Source: Adiantum capillus-veneris (lineage: Eukaryota > Streptophyta > Polypodiopsida > Polypodiales > Pteridaceae). Taken from it: DNA of 64,000 bases. Positions 11,858 to 22,211 of the stretch are shown in pieces. The position numbers were made by a program, and so were the translations under genes. Position 1 is the stretch's first letter, and each line of letters begins with the position of its first letter. The stretch is from NCBI GenBank assembly GCA_014529385.2, contig CM043971.1:29839709-29903708 (forward strand), written 5' to 3'. The notes under the pieces were generated by a model. The model was not told the DNA's origin. It did no database searches and saw nothing but the letters and a program-made list of their open reading frames with translations.

Positions 11858-12600
11858 AGTCTGCAGCGACTTCGTCATCTGTAGGTTCTAATATCCTATC
11901 TCTCTCCCCCCAAGTACCTTCCCATCTCTCTCCTCCTACCTTTCCACCAGAACGGGTGTTCTGTTATTGTCTCAATCTCTGCTAGTTCTGTAGAAGTTTC
12001 CATCTTTCCGCCTAAAGTAGCCTTTCTCCACTCAGTCTCGGTAATTGGGTATTGTCTTGAACTTCTTACGATCCAATCACTCTTTCTCTAATTGTTTCTA
12101 TCATCAGTGTTATTTGACCTTAGCACTAAGGTATTTCCGGTTAAGCTTCTAGTCGCTTTTGTGATATTTCTTTAAGTTTACACGCTTCTCTCTGTAGCAT
12201 AGAGTTGTCTATCTCTATGGTCAACCCTTACCATCTCTACTCTCTAAAGCTAATCAAGTGCCTTGGCATTGGTCATATCCTCGGCTGTCTTTGAGACAAA
12301 CTTAACCTCTACTTACTCCAAGGAGCTATGGTTGCAGTCTCATCCCAACCGACTACCGCCTGCAAGTGCATCACCCATTCGACCTCTACTCTCCTATAGA
12401 CATAACCAAGGGATCTCTTTGTTAACACAGCCAACCCTAGTAGATAGCATTTGCCCGACCTGGTAATCAAGTCATACAGCTATGCTTCATTGGAATTGGG
12501 ATCAAGGTCTCCCACATTTAAGAAGTTTGTCCTGTAACAAGTAAATTCTTAACTTTGCTTGGCTTTCATAAAGAATGGCACGGCATTGTTCCCATTGTGA
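11858..12600. other. Non-coding stretch downstream of Tat integrase
   Basis: About 740 bp of CT-rich, low-GC sequence with no convincing reading frame. It may be the 3' untranslated part of the Tat element. No polypurine tract or LTR start could be assigned. Confidence 0.45.
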
Positions 12601-13220
12601 CCTATTCGGCCCTCCCAAATAGTCCCCCCCTCCCTACCAATTCGCCCTGCTATCAAATTCCCCCTACCTTCTTCAATCTCGTCCCCCTCTCTCTTGTCCT
12701 ATTTGGATCCTCCCTCCATATTCGCCCTCTACAAAATTCGCCCCTACCCTCTCTCCCTCGCCCATACCCACCCCCTTGCCCCTACCCTCTCTATCTTGCC
12801 CCTACCCACCCCCTCGCACCTACCCTCTCTCTCCCTCGCCCCTACCCTCTCTCACCCCCTCGCCCCTACCCAATCCCACCCCCTCGTCCCTACCCTCTCT
12901 CCCTCACCCATACCCACCCCTCGCCCCTATCCTCCCTATCTCGCCCCTCTACCCACCCCCTCGCACCTACCCTCTCTCTCCCTCGCCCCTACCCACCCCC
13001 TCGCACCTACCCTCTCCCCCTAGCCCATACCCACCCCCTCGCCCCTACCCTCTCTCTATAGCCCCCTACCCACCCCCTCGCCCCTACCCTCTCTGTCCCT
13101 CGCCCCTACCCACCCCCCTGCCCATACCCTGCCACTACCAGCTCTCTCCCTCACCCCTACCCAATCCCCAACCTCCCGCCCCTATCCACCCCTTCACCCC
13201 TTGCCACTGTGACCCCTTGC
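12600..13220 (+). repeat. C-rich minisatellite, CGCCCCTACCC-type units
   Basis: Imperfect tandem units built from CGCCCCTACCCTCTCT and CCACCCCCTCG with variable CCCTCTCTCC blocks, strongest at 12720-13120. The strand asymmetry is extreme (C and T, almost no G). The proline/leucine/serine-rich frames across it (for example 12555-13061) are products of the repeat, not genes. Its downstream edge is about 130 bp before the ATG at 13350, so it may also act as a pyrimidine-rich leader or promoter region of that frame. Confidence 0.9.
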
Positions 13221-13935
13221 CACTGTGTCTTCTTTTGGCGCCCTGCACTTACCTCACTATCGCCCTGTGTGTCTCCGGTTGCTAGCCACTAACCCTTGCG
13301 TCGCTCCGACCACTGGGTGCCTACTACTAGTCCTCTTGTGTCGTTAACTATGGCAGGAGGTAGCAAGAGACAGATAGAGGCTGGTAGCAAGCAAAAAGAA
13401 TTGGAAAAAAAAAAGAAAGCTGTGGCTGCAGAATCAGAGAGTGAGGAGATGTCAGCAAGCAGTAGCCATGGCTTGGATGACATAACTTCCAGTGACCCCA
13501 ACGATGAAAGCTACAAAGCAGACTCTCCGTCTGATTCAGAAGCACACTCCGAGTCAGATGGTTCGAGTGATCAAGAGGACCTTAAAAAATCAGCTCAAAA
13601 GAAAGCTGCAGACTCTGGTCTCACAGCATTGGCGGATGCCGATTTGCCTACATCTGTTCTTGCAGAGATGATACATCAACTGTTAAAAGACTTTCCAAAG
13701 GTAAGGGGCCACAAGTTGACTGCTACAAGGCTTGGCCATGCAATGGGTATGACTAGCTTTCCATCTGTGAAGCCGGCTACACGCACTTTTTCTAAGCTGT
13801 CCAAGGATGCAATAATTCAAGCATGTCAAGAACTGCTAAGTTCGGATCACCCAAACTATGAAAGGAACAAACGAATTCTGGCAATCTTCAGGTATTACTT
13901 TCTCGCTAGAGAAGCCAAAGAAGATAAAGAAAAAG

Positions 13936-14097
13936 GTGATATTCCCACTATCTTCTCCCAATGCAACGGCCTCTACTGTTTAATCCACACCATACCCTGT
14001 GGATTCCACCAGATTCTCTTTACCTCTTTATAGTCTAGGGCTAAAAGATTTCGGGCCCAAGTGCAATCTGTGCAGTTAAGCTTCAAATGTTTTGCAG
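13936..14097 (+). other. Candidate spliceosomal intron (162 bp) in the unrecognised gene
   Basis: The exon frame ends in AAAAG with GTGATA as donor at 13936. The acceptor TTTTGCAG ends at 14097 after a T-rich stretch. Splicing joins codon position 1 to positions 2-3 and so keeps the frame between EDKEK and PLLAWV, while the unspliced sequence hits a stop at 14031. Inference from signals and frame only. Confidence 0.5.
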
Positions 14098-14913
14098 CAC
14101 CTCTCTTGGCATGGGTCATAAATATATATGTTAGCCTCGACAAAGTGGATGAGGATCCACAGGAAACCTCGAAAGGGAAAAGAAAATCTGTAAGTATTCA
14201 GGCTGACCCTACAATTACCAAGAAAAAGAAGATAAAAGCAAAAGTGGCGAAGGATACAGTGCAGTCTTTACTCTCCTTGCCAGTTTCAGAGAGCCAGCAG
14301 ACTAGGGTGATGCGTCTTCCGAGTCACACTCCATCTACTTCTACCCCTAGTTCTACTGTGCCAGCAGCACCAGTGTCTACAGCACAAGTCTCTACTTCCG
14401 CCTTTCCTCAGGACAGGATGGCTGCTTCGCCCTTACAGGATCCTCTCCCATCTTCACTCATACTCCAGTCAACATATCTCACTCTCCATCTACAACAACA
14501 ATCTCAGAGGTACCTACCACACCAGTTGTATCGACTCCTAGCTCGCCGGCTGTGCCACTTACGCGTCCTCCAGCATCCCATGCATCTGAGGGATCTTCAG
14601 GGATGCCCGACTCTACTTCTCTGTTTCAGCTTTCTAAGAAGTTACTTCAGGACTCAAGGGCTGCTATTGCCACCATAGAACTAGGTACAGAGCAGCTAGC
14701 TGCCAGCGTCACTCCGCCACATATGCAGCTACTGAGAGTCGCCGAGAGTGCCATCGCAGATAGAGATGCTACGATTTTCGGATTACAACCACTATTGAAG
14801 ATTAAGTCAAAGATCATTGACGACCTAAGAGCACAGCTGTCAGGATTTCAAGAGACGCTTTTTTATGGTAATAGGTCTACATAGGTTCCTGTGGAATACG
14901 GATGGACTGGGCA

Positions 14914-15097
14914 GGGACACAGGTCCAGACTCAGGGCCAGACTCCTGCAGGGTATGGGTATGCAGGAGTAGCAGGTCCCTCTCATCAGTTCTTGGGATCG
15001 TACACACAGCCAGGGACACAGGTCTAGACACCTGTAGGGTGTGCATGAGCATCAGCAGATCCCTCTCAGCAGTTCTTGGGATCGTACACACAGCCCC
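14914..15097 (+). repeat. Tandem duplication, about 99 bp then 85 bp
   Basis: A block starting GGGACACAGGTC at 14914 recurs at 15013, and both units end in CAGTTCTTGGGATCGTACAC. The second copy lacks about 14 bp, which breaks the frame. In the frame that fits the upstream coiled coil the block encodes Gln/Gly/Tyr-rich sequence ending in QFLGSYTQP. Confidence 0.85.
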
Positions 15098-15396
15098 CAT
15101 TCCAGTACTATACTTCGCAGGGGCCTCAAGGTCAGGTACCACAGGTGCAGAGCGTTCCTTGCTGTGACGGTGTTGCTGGTGCACACCGCCATGTTGTGTC
15201 ACTAGGCGTCCTGAGTACACTTCAGGGCAGGTGCTTCCATCCGCTGTGCAGCAGGTGGCTGCTCCACCCACAGGGAGCTAGTCTGTTCAGAACATAGTCC
15301 AACAGCCGCAGCGTTACACAATCAATTTGATGGCTCCTCCGGACGTCGAGACTTCTAGTGAAGCAGTGGCGACGACACTTTCTCTTGGGTGATAGG

Positions 15397-15507
15397 ACCG
15401 CACTACTTGCTACTCCTTTCATTGTACATATGGTTACTTTTTGCATTTTTTCAGTGTTTGGCTCACCGAGACGGTGACCAGTCTTGTGGCGGGCAACTTG
15501 TAGTAGC
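15397..15507. other. Short non-coding spacer
   Basis: About 110 bp after the last in-frame codon (LSLG, stop) of the preceding frame and before the 514-bp duplication. Nothing recognisable. Confidence 0.3.
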
Positions 15508-16600
15508 AGGGCTACAGTGTCACTTCACAAGACAGTTGGACAGTTGGTCTGGTTCACACAGGACGGACCCTCTGGGTTGGGGAGTGACACGTGGCAGGGT
15601 ATCGATGGTGGTCTAGTGGACATCGTGGCCAGGTCACCACCACCACTCAGTTTGGAGATAGACTTAGCTGACTGGACATTTATGAGCCGTTGGTGGCTCT
15701 TTATGGTTGTATATATGAGTAGTCATTTTGGGCCATTAGCATTATCTTCACGTAGTCGTTTAGAGTGGGTCTATACATAGAGCATGGATCCACGATCCCT
15801 GCACATCTGAGCCTCGACATCCCATTGTACCTGAGAGTCATGGGCTGGAGCACAGTGTGCTGCCACGCAAGAGTCTGTATTAGTTCTTTGAGATAGTCGA
15901 GTCATTTGTTGTGGTCTACTGTTGCTGTTGTGTCTTTGTGAGCTCAGTTGTTCTCTGTTGTTTCCCTTCTTTTCAGTTTGTTTGAGTGAGATTGTCACGC
16001 ACATTGCATTGAGGACCACCCAATGTAGAGAGCACGACATATTGTCCGCGCTACAGTCTAGCCTGGTTCACACTGCACGGACTCTTTGGGTTGGGCAGCG
16101 ACATGTGGCAAGGATACGACAGTGGTTCTAGTGGACATAGTGGCCAGGTCACCACCACCACTCAGTTTGGAGATAGACTTAGATGGCTGACATTTATGAG
16201 CTGTTGGTGGCTCTTTATGGTGGGACATGAGTAGTAGCTGTTGGGTCATAGAGATCATCTTCTAGATATATGGTCTAGCGTCGTCGTCTAGAGTAGCGAG
16301 TCTATACACACAACACCGCTTCACCATCCCTCCACATCTGAGTCTCGACACCCCATTGTACTTGTGAGTCCTGGGCTGGAGCTGAGTGTGCTACCACGCC
16401 AGAGTCTGTATCAGTTCTTTGAGATACTCGAGTCATATGTTGTGGTTTGCTGTTGTGTCTCTGTGAGCTTAGTTGTTGTCTATTTGTTCCTTTGTTTTCA
16501 GTCTCTTTTGAGTGAGATTGTCACGCACATTGCACTGAGGAGCACCCACTATAGAGAGCACGACACACTATCCGCGCTACAGTGTTGTCTCGCAAGCCAC
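15508..16600 (+). repeat. Tandem duplication with 514-bp period
   Basis: CTGGTTCACAC.GGACGG at 15549 recurs at 16063. The order of downstream landmarks is identical in both units: GGCCAGGTCACCACCACCAC, ATTTATGAGC.GTTGGTGGC, CCCATTGTAC.TGAGAGTC, GAGATTGTCACGCACATTGCA and AGAGAGCACGACA. Units are roughly 85-90% alike by eye. No long reading frame fits both units, and no LTR-type ends were found. The second unit ends where the chromovirus fragment begins (about 16610). Confidence 0.85.
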
Positions 16601-16615
16601 AAATATCCACTATCA

Positions 16616-18000
16616 CGGTAGTGCATCATTAGTATTTTGAGGAGATGCTCTAGTAGTATGCTATAGATAGAGACATTTTGCAAAATATTCTCTCAAGAAA
16701 GGTTATTTGATGTGCAAATCCATGTTGTGTGTGATATGTGGACTAAGGCAAAGGTGTTGATGAACTGCTACAATCCTCCTTTTGTTGGGCATCGAGACGA
16801 CCTTGAAGGGTGTGGAAAAGTATTCCCACGGGCCTCAACTCAAGAAGGACACGGATGAGTTTGTGCGCACTTGTGTAGTATGTCAGAAGATAAAGTTCAA
16901 ATCGGTAGGACTCCTACGACCTTTACCTATTCTGGATCAACCTTGGGAGAGTATAGCAATGGATTTTATCTTTCATCTTCCGAGGACTCAGAGCGTGCAT
17001 GATGGTAATTGGACCATAATCGATAGATTCACCAAGCAGGCTCACTTCGTACCGGTAAAGAAGACAATGAAGGTCGATCACTTGGGTAAACTATCTGTCT
17101 CGCAATTTTCAGATTACATGGCATGTAGTGTCAGATAGAGCAGTGTGGGAGAATATAGGCACACAACTTAATTCTCTTCGTTGTTAAATCCACAGATAGA
17201 TGGGAAATCAGAAATAGCCAACTTAATGGTTTTGGATTTGTTGAAATCCTATATTTTTGACAACAAGACTCAATGGGAGAAGTATTTTCCATTGAAGTCC
17301 TATATTTTTGACAACAAGACTCAGTGGAAGAAGTATTTGCCATTGGTGGAGTTTTCTTACAACAACACTATTTACACATCTACAAGGAAGGTACCATTTG
17401 ATATCGTCAAGGGTGTCAGAAAGGTTCCACCGATTTTGTGCATCAAGGACAAGATTTTTGAAGCAGATACAAAATCTAGAGATTGCTTTTGCTAAGGTAA
17501 AGGAGGCTTTGGAGAAGTCTCAAGTACGGCATAAGAAGGCAGCAGACAAGCATTGACGTGACTTGCAGTTGAAAGCACGCCAATAGAAGAGGAAGAGTAA
17601 GGAGAGGCTATTCCCAAAGCTTAGTATGAGACACTATGGCCCAAGAAAAGATCAACAATGTATCTGTTTGATTGAAGTTGCTAGATAATTGGAGGATTCA
17701 TAATGCTTTTTATGTGTCTCTCTTGAGACCTTTCAAGGGTGAGGTGCCAAAGGATAGGGATCCAAAGCAGCAACCAGAAGTGGAAGAGATTATGGTTCCC
17801 AAACACGTCCTAGGACACAAGGAAAGGAAAGTGAAAGGTAAGCTGGTCCCCCAATATTTGGTCAAGTTCAGTCCGGCTCTTGATGCAAAGTGGATGGAGG
17901 AGGAGGACTTAGCAGATATTTCTCAATTACTAGAGTTGTGTATTGCTTTTGGTTTAGCTCCGACTATTCCAGAAGTGCACATGAAATCAGCAGGTTGAAT
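16616..18000 (+). pseudogene. Chromovirus fragment G: integrase with decayed chromodomain tail
   Basis: Homologous to the integrase part of chromoviruses X and Y below, starting in the linker between RNase H and integrase. It shows FVRTCVVCQKIKFK (zinc module, 16860-16910), [15 protein letters not shown] and TIIDRFTKQAHFVPV (16945-17065), then LVEFSYNNTIYTSTR (17340-17385), WRIHNAFYVSLLRPFKG (17690-17740) and a chromodomain-like end ([20 protein letters not shown], 17850-17915). The second catalytic Asp region is deleted around 17120-17180. Many stops. Gag, protease and RT are absent, so it is a 5'-truncated relic. Confidence 0.8.
17241..17342 (+). repeat. In-frame 51-bp tandem duplication within integrase
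   Basis: The segment starting TTGAAATCCTATATTTTTGA at 17241 is repeated at 17292. It duplicates 17 codons (LKSYIFDNKTQWEKYFP, second copy KKYLP). Elements X and Y have one copy at this place. Confidence 0.9.
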
Positions 18001-18560
18001 CTTGTGCCGTACATGCTGCACAAGATGGGAGCGACACCACTCCTTTGTTACAGATTACCTAGAAGGAGCGAAGTCACTAATTTCTCTCTTAGATTTTAGG
18101 GATACTGACAGGCTGAAAGTATTCTATGGAATGACTTTACAAAAAAAAGTAAATTGAAAATGGAAATTCCTACAAAGAACTTGTTACGCGTGCTCTCTCA
18201 TGCGTGTATGTCTCAGTATGCATCAAAAAGATGAAATGATTGCAGCATTTTATCAGTTCACCTGACTGTTGATGTGAATATGATAGTAACGAGATTTAGT
18301 AGATCGAGACATCCGTGAAAAGATCAGCGTGGTCGGGATGTGATTGCTAAATAAGTTATAATGATCATGATTCGTATAAGAGATCTCCATAGGGATAAAT
18401 GATGTGAATATGATGATGGATGTTCAGTGACTCGTTTCTTTGTGGGAGTGCTAGATGTGTGAAGTCTGGTGCATGTGCGTAGAGTCAGTGTCTATAGAGC
18501 TAGTTTCTGTTGTTTGTCTGTTTTGCGTTCGTAATCGAGGGCGATTACTCCTCTTTCAAG

Positions 18561-18561
<1 letters not shown>
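18001..18561 (+). other. 3' untranslated region of chromovirus G
   Basis: No reading frame. The block is alignable by eye to the 3' UTRs of Y (38843-39449) and X (40083-40624): shared landmarks are GGGATACTGA.AGGCTGA, a degenerate GATGTGAATATGATG stretch, GTCAGTGTCT and GCGATTAC. This places 18001-18561 between the integrase end and the 3' LTR. Confidence 0.75.
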
Positions 18562-18597
<36 letters not shown>

Positions 18598-18598
18598 A
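18562..18598 (+). promoter_or_regulatory. Polypurine tract expanded to 35 G, chromovirus G
   Basis: Directly before the LTR start TGTCACAAAC the sequence reads CTTTCAAGC, 35 consecutive G, then TA. At the same place Y has CTTTCAAGAGGGGGCTA, X has CTTTCAAGAGGGCGGTA and H has CTTTCAAGATGGGTGTA. The position identifies it as the plus-strand primer site for reverse transcription, here with an expanded G run. Length could be affected by homopolymer sequencing error. Confidence 0.8.
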
Positions 18599-19135
18599 TG
18601 TCACAAACTTGATGACGTGGCATTGCTATGAACTTAAAAGGCACAAAATTGATGACATGGCACTCCTATGGACTTAAAAAGACCGACTAGACATAAATTG
18701 AAGATGTGGAAACTTTTTAACGAGCTGATGATGTGGCACCGTTGTCCGTAAATTGCGCCGTGATTTGCAAACCTACAACGTGGCAATCCATATGGCAGCC
18801 TGCTGGAGATTTTGCGTGAGCTTTTGGTAGGCCTGTTTTTAGTAGTTGAATGCTTTTGGGGGTGCCCAATTTTAGGGCCCTCTTGTAACTATAAAAGAAT
18901 GCCCAAGGGGTGAGCCTGGCAAACCATGTAGGTTGCACATTGCAGAGCTCACCTCCCGGCTATTGTACTTTGTGATTATTAATGAACAGACAAGTATTGA
19001 AAGGGGTGCCAGACTTTGGGGCCAGTGCATCTGGAAGCGGTACTTTGTGATTATTAATGAACAGACAAGTATTGAAAGGGGTGCCAGACTTTGGGGCCAG
19101 TGCATCTGGAAGCGGAACTCCACCGCTTCGTGTTG

Positions 19136-19138
<3 letters not shown>
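18599..19138 (+). repeat. 3' LTR of chromovirus G, right end uncertain
   Basis: Starts TGTCACAAACTTGATGACGT, matching the TGTCACAAAGTGATGACGT start of X and Y LTRs. It contains TATAAAAGAATGCCCAAGGG near 18890, a possible promoter or R-region start, and two copies of AAAGGGGTGCCAGACTTTGG. The usual TTACA end is missing; sequence runs into (TC)n at 19139, so the end may be truncated. Confidence 0.75.
18965..19114 (+). repeat. Perfect 75-bp tandem duplication in the LTR
   Basis: GTACTTTGTGATTATTAATG at 18965 repeats at 19040. The two 75-bp copies appear identical and each contains the conserved GAAAGGGGTGCC..CTTTGGGGCC block. Identity suggests a recent duplication. Confidence 0.92.

Positions 19139-19170
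<32 letters not shown>
19139..19170 (+). repeat. (TC)n microsatellite
   Basis: About 16 uninterrupted TC units at the edge between the chromovirus G LTR and the following 340 bp. Confidence 0.95.
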
Positions 19171-19173
<3 letters not shown>

Positions 19174-19504
19174 CGAACTGATGGCTTTGCTCGTTGGTCC
19201 CAAGACAACCGTGCTGACTGAGGGCTGCTGGCTACACACATGTAGCAGAGCAGGTGTACTCTGCTGCAGGCTGCACATTTAGATTAGAGGCACCCAGGGA
19301 GGGTTGCTAGCTGCGTGCTTGGAACAGAGAAGATGTTGCGGACAGTGCACGCAGACTGCAGGTCAAGCAGCAACGTCCGTGCTATGAGCTAAGCAGCGTG
19401 TGGGCAGGGCAGAGCGCTATCGCAAAGTCTTCTGTCGCAATAAAGGTCCCTATCGCAAAGTCTTCTATCGCAATAAGGTCTCTATTGCAATGAGGTCTTC
19501 TATC
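19171..19504. other. Spacer with short 33-bp repeats; possible LINE leader
   Basis: No gene. At 19420-19500 three diverging units of about 33 bp share TATCGCAAAGTCTTCT.TCGCAATA. This could be part of the leader of the LINE that follows; the LINE 5' end cannot be placed. Confidence 0.45.
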
Positions 19505-19507
19505 ACC

Positions 19508-19556
<49 letters not shown>

Positions 19557-19768
19557 TCCCCCCCCCCTCCTTCCCGCGGCAACAACGTAAGTTTCGATCA
19601 ATAGTTCAAGGCAATGCGTAGAGAGTTGGGCAAGGCAGCCTTACAACAGTGCAGTGGGGGGGTTTGTGTGCTGTCGAAGGCGGCACACAGTAGCAGATCC
19701 TCACTCTCTCTCTTCACAGGCCCAAGCAATCCCATCGCAAGGAATTATTTGGGTGCCGGTGCTTGGGT

Positions 19769-20866
19769 ATGGACCAACCAGTCAATGTCAGGGATGACAG
19801 CATTTATAGAACCCCGCCTAAATCGAAAGTGACATTTAGGCGGAGGTTTCGAGAGAGCACACTATCGCCATGTTCTGTGAGAGCAGAGAAACTGTCTAGA
19901 GTCAAAAACGATTTAATGTATGAGAAGGTAGAGGTGATGATTAAGGCGGAGCTGAGCCTCTTGAGGGGTGACATCGAAAAAGAGATGTATGCAAACGAGA
20001 AAACTTACAAAAAAGCTATGTATGCAGATATGAGGAAACAATTGGACAAAGAGATGCTTAGTAAGCGTGACGACATGTACACATCATTGAAGGACGTAAT
20101 GCAGACGATTGTGAGGGCAGAAGTGAATGTAACGGAATGTGTGATGCTGAAAAGATTAGAGGATGCACTCGCTATGTTTGAATCCTGGAAATAAAAAATG
20201 GAAGAACGCATGAATGAAAAGGATGCACTGATTGAAGCACTTAAGGGAGACCTTGCAACTTGCAAAAGCACCCCCGCAAAGGAGGCAGAAAATCAACCCT
20301 CAATGATCAAGGAGCTCGAAAGCATTAAGGAGCAGGTGAAAACTCTACAAGGAGAGGAAGAGAAAAAGGCACGAACAACCTCTTTGTGGGCGGAGCACCT
20401 ATTCAAAACAGAAGAGAAGGTTGATAAAGCTGAAAAGTGGATCGAGGACACAAAGAAAGGAAAAGATAAGATGCCTGAAGCCACACTGACATCGATCATC
20501 AATATGACAATTGAGGAGGAGCAAAAGAGAAAGACTAGAGCCCTTCATGTGCGTGTTACAAGTCTCAAAGACACGGGAAAAGTAGAAGAAGAAGTGCAAG
20601 AGCTCTTGAAGCGCATGGGTATTTCTGAACCCACACACAGGTGCTTGGAGAGTTGGCAAGAAGGGAAGTGATGAGAAAGGAAGGCCCAAGGAAAGAGCAC
20701 TCATTATACGTTTCCCTACATTGAAAGCTAGCTAGGAAGGAATTCCTGCATAAGAGACCAACACTCAAGCGAACTAGGATATTTTTGGGTGATGACCTCA
20801 CTCTAACACAGGTAGCACATATGCAAGAGCTGATGCTAGAGATCAAGGTGGCGAGGGAGAAAGGGA
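19769..20866 (+). pseudogene. LINE E ORF1: coiled-coil/RRM protein (L1ORF1p-like), truncated by deletion
   Basis: ATG at 19769 (MDQPVNVRDD). After a basic N-terminus there is a long charged heptad-rich stretch (19930-20490, for example MIKAELSLLRGDIEKEMYAN), interrupted by one TAA near 20192. Then comes the RRM-type strand RALHVRVTSLKDTG (20540-20580) and a C-terminal segment with IFLGDDLTL (20790-20810) after a stop and frame change near 20670. The order coiled coil, RRM, C-terminal domain is that of vertebrate L1 ORF1p rather than the zinc-knuckle ORF1 of most plant L1s. The end is lost in a deletion that fuses it to RT at 20866. Confidence 0.78.
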
Positions 20867-21668
20867 CTGCAAGAGATGGGGGTTCCAAAAGATTTGATTT
20901 GGGGGATCATGGCTCTATACAAGTCAGTAGTGGGGCATGTGCGCACTCTAGAGGGGATTTCTGATTTGGTTCACTCCACTATTGGGGTGAAATAGAGCCG
21001 CCCGCTATCTCCTACACTATTCGGCATGTATGTGGATGAGGTTACTGACTACATTGCGAGGGATGGTGATAGAGGAGCACAGTTGGCAGGGACATGGATC
21101 CCACTATTGTTATATGCTGATTTCTGACTCCTCGGAGGGGATGCAACGTCAATTAGATGCTTTGTACACATTTGCCCACGATAGTGGATTGTCTGTTAAC
21201 CTGGGGAAAACCAAGGTTATGGTGTTTAACACCACTCGTAGTGGGTCAGGAGGTCAACACCTACTTTTACATATGGCCAGGAGACGGTGGAGTATACAGA
21301 TGCATACACCTATCTTGGGGTAGTCTTCAGTGGACCAGCATTTTCATTGAGGAGATCAGCAGAGACTAGATTGACGAGAGCTTATGCAGCCTTGGGAGGT
21401 TTAGAGAAGATGTGTTCGTAGGTTCAGTTTTAGGAACCTTGAACAAAGCTGTGGCTTTTTGACACTCTAGTGGCTTCAACTATGCTCTATGGGGTTCAGA
21501 TTTGGGGGCCCTCAGTGAACCACCAAGGCAGATCTGGTAGCACTGATGGATGAAGATGTATGGAGAGACCTCTAGTCTCTACGATCTCTCGGATGATTCG
21601 GGCTAAGGCCTCAGTGCCACATGAGATTATTCGCGCCGAGCTAGCTGCCCCTCCTCTCGTAGTTGAGG
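20867..21668 (+). pseudogene. LINE E ORF2, left part: RT palm/thumb remnant
   Basis: Starts abruptly in RT at LQEMGVPKDLIWGIMALYKS, continues HVRTLEGISDLVHSTIG, a degraded QGCPLSPT motif (reads K-stop-SRPLSPT), and MYVDEVTDYI. At 21115-21125 it reads LLLYAD followed by a small deletion that removes the second catalytic Asp. Further RT-connection sequence with stops runs to 21668, ending in the CCCTT duplication (21669-21673). The endonuclease and the RT fingers present in LINE copy B are absent, so about 3 kb is deleted here. Confidence 0.82.
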
Positions 21669-21942
21669 CCCTTTGTCACAAAGTGATGACATGTCTGCCC
21701 GAGAGCATGAGGGAAACCCTAACCCTGACTGCTGCTGAAAACCCTAATTCTGGAAACCCTAAATCCTGCAAACCCTAAAATCTGCCAGAGACCCTAACCC
21801 TTAAAACTGCCATAAACCCTAACCCTAACCCTAGGACAGCAGAACAGATTTTCGTGATGATGACGTGGCAGAATTTCCGTAAATAGCAGCGCAATATGCG
21901 GGCTGCGCGGCAGCTGCTTTTCTCTACGCAAATTGAGCTAGA

Positions 21943-22211
21943 AATGAAATGAAATGAAATGTTATGAAATGTTATATTAACGTCTTCAAAAGGCCAAAAT
22001 GACCTATGAGACCAATCAGTTACAAAATAGTGAATCTAATACCATGTCTGGGTACAAAAGAACTAGAAAAGAACTAGAAGTGGAACAAAATACTACTACT
22101 ACTACTACAATCTAAAACTACGTGGGTGTAGCAGCTGATACAATAGGTACCCGGTAAACTGGATGTAACAGTGTGTGAAACAAAGATGGAAGAAATGGTG
22201 AGGATCCATCC
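21943..22211 (-). other. LINE B 3' UTR with terminal hairpin and ATTTC repeats
   Basis: On the minus strand the UTR ends TTGGTCTCATAGGTCATTTT, GGCCTTTTGAAGACGTTAAT, then several ATTTC units in place of poly(A). The 3' ends of the other family members near 43040, 43400, 45720 and 51370 share this almost exactly. The terminal 32 bases can fold as a two-tier hairpin (GTCT/AGAC outside, AGGTC/GGCCT inside). Confidence 0.85.

Larger units (their letters stand above)
6990..11870 (+). mobile_element. Tat-type Ty3/gypsy retrotransposon, coding region (gag C-terminus to integrase end)
   Basis: A plus-strand Ty3/gypsy polyprotein in the order gag knuckles, protease, RT, RNase H, integrase. Assignment to the Tat branch rests on the FMDDFSTF RT motif, the long linker between protease and RT, the three knuckles and the absence of a chromodomain after integrase; it is family-level judgement. 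Reading is interrupted by several stops and frame changes but order and spacing are intact. The gag N-terminus and both LTRs were not identified. Integrase ends near 11857 with LVNGFRIKCYYSE, a usual C-terminal signature. Confidence 0.85.
13350..15396 (+). pseudogene. Unrecognised gene-like ORF: acidic N-terminus, helical domain, coiled coil, Gln/Gly-rich tail
   Basis: ATG at 13350 begins MAGGSKRQIE. Then come a Lys-rich patch, an Asp/Ser/Glu-rich stretch (13430-13590) and a compact predicted-helical domain (LPTSVLAEMIHQLLKDFP to RYYFLAREAK, 13640-13925). A likely intron (13936-14097) joins in frame to a basic segment (GKRKS, TKKKKIKAKVA), a Ser/Thr/Pro linker, a heptad-like stretch after a frame change (SLFQLSKKLLQ to IIDDLRAQLSGF, 14610-14850), and a Gln/Gly/Tyr-rich tail with an internal duplication, ending near 15396. 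At least two frame changes and two stops suggest decay. No family was recognised. It could be an extra ORF of the Tat element upstream or a captured host gene. Nuclear localisation is only suggested by basic patches. Confidence 0.5.

Noticed and set aside
12600-13220. CRISPR-like array or proline-rich protein gene in the CCCCTACCC repeats
   Set aside because: Units are short, variable and contiguous without unique spacers. All frames across them give repetitive Pro/Leu/Ser peptides.
21710-21840. Interstitial telomere or chromosome end
   Set aside because: The CCCTAA runs are short, interspersed with other sequence and located at the same place in related LTRs, so they belong to the LTR.
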